NCBI GenBank assembly: GCA_015698045.1
Contig: BLAL01000274.1
Location: forward strand, 124,001-188,000
Source: Rhizophagus clarus
Taxonomy: Eukaryota; Glomeromycota; Glomeromycetes; Glomerales; Glomeraceae
Direction: 5' to 3'
DNA: 64,000 bases
Positions 58,745 through 64,000 of this stretch are shown in pieces. The translations under genes and the position numbers were made by a program. Positions within the stretch are counted from its first letter, which is position 1. Every line of letters starts with the position of its first letter. Below the pieces are notes generated by a model that searched no databases, had not been told where the DNA came from, and saw only the letters and a program-made list of their open reading frames with translations.

Positions 58745-58890
58745 TTGAAAAATTTCGCAGGTTTTTTTGTGCTTGCAGATCTGCGCAGAAATCCATGAAA
58801 TTTTTCAGTGCTACACATCGGCATGTTCTCAGATCTGCGCAAAATTGGATTCCGCAGAATTGCGCAGATCTGCAGACCAAAATTTTTCCT
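58745..58890. repeat. Imperfect inverted repeat with GCAGATCTGCGCA motifs
   Basis: GAAAAATTTCGCAGG...TGCAGATCTGCGCAGAAATCC on the left is mirrored by GGATTCCGCAGAATTGCGCAGATCTGCAGACC...ATTTTTCC on the right (written here in parts). The arms are about 50 bp each. May be a MITE, or the end of an element whose other end is near 50.70 kb, where GATCTGCG/TCTGCGCAATATTGCAG motifs also occur. Confidence 0.5.
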
Positions 58891-59060
58891 GATGTTGTTC
58901 AATTACATACTATATTAGACTATTATTGTTTTATTATATTATTAGTATTGTTGTTATTATTAGTAGTTTTACTAATTATTAAATTCTGTGTATTATTTTT
59001 TTTGGACCTTTTTTTCTTTCGTTCACCAGATTGAATACATTTTGACGAAAAATTCAGTTC

Positions 59061-62000
59061 TCAGCCTATTTTAATCAATATATTTGGATCTGTAGTACAT
59101 GCTTCACAGTAAGGATACTGTTTTTCAGGCATGGGTGTTACATATTCAGATGAATCACAATTAAAGCATATGGGTAATAAAAAATTAGCTGAATAGTAAG
59201 TTTTTTCCATTTCACCATAGCATTCTAATGCAGCATTTACAAATACTTTAGATAAAACATTTTTTAATTCCTGGCCCATATCATTTCGTTTAGTATTTAT
59301 ATTTGCATTATCTTCTGTTGAAATAAATTTTTCATCTGATACTTCAATTTCTTCTTCTGATTCCATATCAGATAATATATTATCATTTTCTGATGCTTCT
59401 ATATTTCGTTTTCAGGATGATTCTTTTACAGGTTCATCTTCAAATTCTATTTTATTGCTTAAGGCAAAGGTTGCACCACAAGTGTAGCATATTGTATCAA
59501 GGTATGCCACTAAAATTTTTTTTTCATCATCTGTAATTTTTTTGGAAGCATATAAACATATAGGCTTATTACAATCTGTACATGTTACAGTCATACTTAC
59601 ATTTTTTGCTTTCTGTGCATTTCCTGTCTATGGCATTCGCTTATCTCATTTTTTTTCCTTTTTATTCTTGTTATTCTTTGCCTTGCATAACTTTATAGAT
59701 GGACAATACAATTTATTAGTATCTGTACCATAAATATCATCAAAATTCTTATAATGCTCATCATTTGCTGGTATGGGATCAGGTAAATGGTATAAAGTAT
59801 CTAATACATGTTGAGGACTTCTGATTAATAAACATATATCACAATTATCTTTATCACATTTTTTTATTAAAAAAAAATAAGAACGAGATTGACAACAGTG
59901 ATTAAAGAATTCACTTATTGGCTATATTTAATATAATAAAAATAAATTAAATAAAGTGTTATTATTGATTAAAAATTAATGAATTCTATAATTATGTAAA
60001 ATACTTAACCTTATTTTTTATATTTGCCCAATTTTTATCTTCCTTCATTAATGTAGAATCAATTCGCAAAATTGAATCTCACAACGCGTTCATATTAAAT
60101 TCTGATGCAGCTTCAAAGGTTTCAAAATTCTTATCTTTTAACTGCAATCGTTTAAATAGATTATTTAATAAAGTAATTGTAAGATTTAAGCTTTCTTTAA
60201 GTTCATTTTTCAATCTAGGGGCTTTTTCTGCAGCTTTTCTAATGTCGTTCATACTGTTACACTTTGACATAATTTCTTCTAATTCCTTATCCATCTTTTG
60301 ATGCATAAGACCAATACATTGCAGTCTTAAATTTAATATAGACATAATTCTCTCTACCAGATTATTCCAGAAGTGACCAGGTGGTGTGCGTACTGCTACT
60401 AAATAATCTAAATCCAATGCTAAAAATAAACTAATAAGTGTAATTTGCATCTTAACAAATTTTACTTAGTGATCTGGCCCACCATTCGTGTATAAAAACA
60501 AGTAAGGCTTATTGGTTTTAATAATTATATTATACAGTTCAGTAGCATACCTCATTGCACTTGATGGTTCAAATATAGGATCCTTCAAACCAACAAAAAC
60601 ATTACTACGGTAAAATGATTCATTTATTGAATTTGGTATTTCTGCTTGCATTATAACACTTAGAATAAGACCACATTTTGTAAAATCATGGTCAACAACA
60701 GCAAATGTCATTCCATTGGCCACAATTACTGATTTGCCTTGGTCTACAGCTGCTACTGAACAATTTGGCTCTCCAACTTTACAATGATGCTTATTATCCA
60801 AAAAGACCAAATTTGAATACTCTTTGTATTTAATTGACATTTTCTTTTTATATCAGAATAGCGCTGATGCATAATGTAAATCAGGATGATCAACACGTAA
60901 CTGACGTGCTTAAACTATATATTTAATGTCTAACTTTCTGGTATAATATTCTGATACCTTTACAGTTTCATTGTTAGGGCTAAATTACATACGTAACCAT
61001 TGTTTTGATGGAATTAAAGTGTCAGGTGGGCAAATTTTTATAATTTGATTAATTAAATCTTGTACTGATATAGCATGTGATAAATGTGCAACTGTTTCAT
61101 ATCACCTATCATCAACCGCTGCACATTCTTCAAGAAATTGCCTGACATATTTCCAAAATTCAGCATATTGTTTGGGTCGACCTTTATTAAAATTATGTAA
61201 ATTCACAATTATTTTATCATCTCCATTAACAAGTAATTGTTTTACACGCAACATTACTTGTTTTTCAGTCATATTAGTAGCTGAGCTGGAATCTCCAGTT
61301 AATTCCTGATATAAGGCACACGCTTGATTAGGGCTCCGATCGGTTTTGGTAATTACCGAACCGTACCGACCGATTTCGGTATCGGAGCGGTTTCGGTTTT
61401 ATGATTTATCGAACTGAAACTTTCGGTTTCGGTATCGGTTTTGCGATTTACCGAACCGATTTACCGATAATAAAAACGTTTTTTTTTTATAAGAAAAACG
61501 TAAATAATGTAGTTAAAAAAAAACATTGCGAAACGTTTTTTACATAAACGTTTGATATAAAAAATAACGTTTCGCAACATTATTTTTGCGGAACTTGTAA
61601 AAAACGTTGCGAAACGTTTTTTACATAAACGATTTGATAAAAAATAACATTTTGCAACATTATTTTTGCGAAACTTGTAAAAAACGTTGCGAAACGTTTT
61701 TTACATAAACGATTTGATAAAAAAAATAACGTTTCGCAACGTTATTTTTGCGGAACTTGTAAAAAACGTTGCGAAACGTTTTTTACATAAATAATTTATT
61801 ATGAAAAATAACGTTTCGCAACGTTATTTTTGCGAACATTGTAAAAAACGTTGCGAAACGTTTTTTACATAAACGTTTGATATAAAAAAAATAACGTTTC
61901 GCAACGTTATTTTTGCGAAACTTGTAAAAAATGTTGCGAAACGTTTTTTACATCAGAAATTTAATATAGAAAATAACGTTTCACAACATTATTTTCCTTT

Positions 62001-63658
62001 TTATTTAAAAACGTAGCGAAACGTTTTTATAAAACGATTTAATATAAAAAAAACGTCTCGCAACGTTTTTTTTTGTCACTTTAATAAAAAACGTTGTGAA
62101 ACGTTTTTTTATGGATGATTTGATAAGAAAAAATCGTTTCGCAACTTTTTTTTGCTAAACGTTGCGAAACGTTTTTTTACTAAACTCGTTTGGTAAATCG
62201 GTTCGGTTTTCGGTAATTACCGATCGGTTTCGGTAATCATTAATACCGATACCGATTAATTCGGTTCGGTATCGGTTTTTGCAAAAACCGAACCGAACCG
62301 AACTGATCGGAGCCCTACGCTTGATGATTTTTCGTTGGTATACCTAGTATCAAATCAGCCTTGTATTTGAATTACTTACGCATAAATCGTGTATGATATA
62401 TTAGTATTTTACTTTTTAAATCCTCACAAATTATATAAGATTTGTTTGTTATTTCTTCATTACCTAAACTTTCATCAACTTGCCACAGGAAACATGCATG
62501 AAATGTACCATTGCCAGACGAATAACGAAAAATACAAAATCTTTGATAAATATTTTCAGATAAATTATGAATATATGTATATTTTTTACTAAATAATTTA
62601 ATTATAATAAAATTATTAGTACATTAAATCAATTTTTAATAATTTATAAATAGTATTTATTTACCGTGGTTCTGAAGATACAAACAGTTCAATATCTAAT
62701 GCTTCCCAATAAGGTAAAGTGAATAGTTTGTTGTTTAAATTATCATATATGTTTTTAGTTTGAAAATTAGAAAAAAAATAAACACCTTTATAAACCTTAA
62801 TGCTAATTGAATCATCTATTGATCTAGTAGAATTTCTAATTGATAATTTTTACTTATTTCGATCCTTTGCGTGTTTAAATATATAGAATATTCATTTAAA
62901 CATTTAGTGAATTTTTCCACTATTAGGTAAAACCAAGTAAATTGTGAATTCTCTATCCATGAAACATTCAAATATCCAAAAAATAAATTTGCATATCGAC
63001 CTAAACAATCATAATCGAACTTTGGTCTAGCATTTATATAACTTGATGGATTTGATCTATTAAAAAATTCTTCAAGTTCTTTAGGAGGATGTATTCCTTT
63101 TCCTTTTATTTTTTCAACGCCACATATATCTACATACCATATAGCATTTAATAAATCATTTATAAATGATTTTCCTATTGACTCTGCAGCAATTCTTCCT
63201 TTCCAACCCCTATCATTATTTTTTATCTATATCACTATATCATGACGCAATAAATCCTTTTTATTTGGCTTTTTTGGTAAATTAAAAGATGATAAAGATA
63301 ATTGTATAGAATTAGAAATAAGTACTTTAAATGCATCTTTTTCTTTTTATAAAATTGGTTGATAGTTTTCTGGAATTTGCAACTCAAATATAACAAAGTT
63401 TCCAAAATTTTGTGAAATTTCATTTAATTCGCATTGAACATTAACATCAACAAATTCATCTTTTAATGAATTTCCTATTTTTGCTTTTAATAGAAAATTT
63501 TGATAATCTTTATTAATAAAAACTTCTGGTAAAATTTGTCCAATAGCTAATGAATGAAAAAATTCAGATAATGAAGGATTTTCAATAATAGGATGTATTT
63601 GCCATCTAAGTACTTCTTTTCTGTTACTCAATATAACTTTTACACTTATAGAAGGCAT
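59061..63658 (-). pseudogene. Large DDE-like gene of a Rhizophagus-expanded family, decayed and interrupted
   Basis: Minus strand, N-terminus at 63658: MPSISVKVILSNRKEVLRWQ to FVIFELQIPENYQPIL (63347-63658). Fragments continue to about 62650, the hAT-like element (61329-62317) interrupts, and the core follows. 60466-60840 reads MSIKYKEYSNLVFLDNKHHC, then VVDHDFTKCGLIL and NGGPDH. 60079-60450 reads ALDLDYLVAVRTPPGHFWNN and LVERIMSILNLRLQCIGLM. DHDF, GGPDH and VERIMS could be the D, D and E of an RNase H-like nuclease. The C-terminal part has two CxxC pairs (CTDCNKPICLYASK...CYTCG and CFNCDSSEY...CEAC; 59061-59594), zinc-ribbon-like. Many stops between the blocks. To my memory very similar proteins are numerous in Rhizophagus and occur in sponges and corals, but I cannot name a published superfamily. 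Confidence 0.65.
61329..62317. mobile_element. hAT-like non-autonomous element (989 bp) with palindromic array
   Basis: A perfect 8-bp duplication CGCTTGAT (61321-61328 and 62318-62325) flanks ends TAGGGCTCCGATCGG on the left and GATCGGAGCCCTA on the right. The subterminal arms (about 110 bp each) are packed with CGGTTTCGG/ACCGAACCG motifs. The core (about 61470-62180) is a tandem array of about 81-bp units, each with AAAACGTTGCGAAACGTTTT and its near-complement AACGTTTCGCAACGTTATTT. No coding capacity. It interrupts the DDE-like gene on minus. Confidence 0.88.
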
Positions 63659-64000
63659 ATTTTTTTATAGATATATAAAAGATTATATTAAAAAATCTTT
63701 GTTTAACATGTTAAAAGAACAAATATAGAAACCTTTGATACAACAAAAAAAAAATAAATCTGTGATAAAAAAAATAGAACGTTCTTTGATAAAAAAAGAC
63801 TAAATAGCAGATCTTAGATTAAGTTTTGTCCAATTATATTTAAGGGGTAAGATCTCTTTTTTGAAGAAAAATTAAAATAAATTTTTTATCCAGGTCTGCG
63901 GGTGGGAAAAAAATTTATGAAAAAAAATAATTTTTTTGGCTGGGTCTGCAGGTGGAAAATAAATTTATTTACAAAATTAGCCAATCATCTTTCAAGGATT
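63659..64000. other. Upstream flank of the DDE-like gene
   Basis: AT-rich; contains TATATAAAAG-like sequence near 63670 and a direct duplication of GGTCTGCGGGTGGGAAAAAA / GGTCTGCAGGTGGAAAATAA (63893-63912 and 63943-63962). No gene. Confidence 0.4.

Noticed and set aside
61329-62317. CRISPR-like regular array of palindromic repeats
   Set aside because: Units are tandem palindromes with no unique spacers, inside a transposon with hAT-type duplications; the genome is eukaryotic.

Overview
The window looks like nuclear DNA of an arbuscular mycorrhizal fungus close to Rhizophagus (Glomeromycotina). The sequence is very AT-rich, the host genes carry many short introns (most 72-79 nt, with GTAAGT-like donors, TACTAAC-like branch sites and T-rich TAG acceptors), and several protein families seen here are, to my knowledge, greatly expanded in Rhizophagus. 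These include FAR1-type MULE transposases, KDZ/CACTA transposases and a large DDE-like family. No database was searched; family names rest on motifs and memory.

Layout. 1-5.7 kb: a decayed MULE transposase (- strand) among small non-autonomous elements, three of them with clear 8-bp target duplications. 7.9-11.4 kb: two tandem paralogous genes of an unrecognised family. 11.4-19.9 kb: gene-poor, with decayed multi-exon genes. 19.9-31.6 kb: the host gene island, with a SAM-dependent methyltransferase, tRNA-Arg(CCT), a divergent hexokinase, two head-to-head membrane protein genes, a small unknown gene, a decayed helix-hairpin-helix fragment and a coiled-coil protein. 32.1-35.2 kb: a decayed MULE-like gene split by a nearly intact Tc1/mariner element. 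36.8-49.0 kb: a CACTA-ended element (KDZ-type transposase on -, coiled-coil accessory gene on +) containing a second copy of its own family in the opposite orientation, which itself contains a hAT-like element. 49.1-58.5 kb: an array of intron-like and exon-like units, split by an apparently intact hAT transposon that carries a second, Myb-like gene. 59-63.7 kb: a decayed DDE-like gene on -, split by a 989-bp hAT-like element.

The most unusual signal is a recurring architecture: tandem arrays of short exon-like pieces (about 30-48 nt, exactly 41 nt in one array) separated by spacers of about 63-81 nt. The spacers have intron length, a GTAAG/GTAAA donor, often a CTAAC/CTAAT branch-like site, and a T-rich TAG acceptor. 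Arrays of this form occur in at least four places and both orientations, inside or beside DNA transposons. They look like introns multiplied in tandem. Whether they are transcribed and spliced cannot be told from the sequence.

The hAT element at 53.2-58.0 kb appears complete: 8-bp target duplication, terminal repeats, a full-length open transposase across one intron, and a second four-exon gene with its own TATA box.
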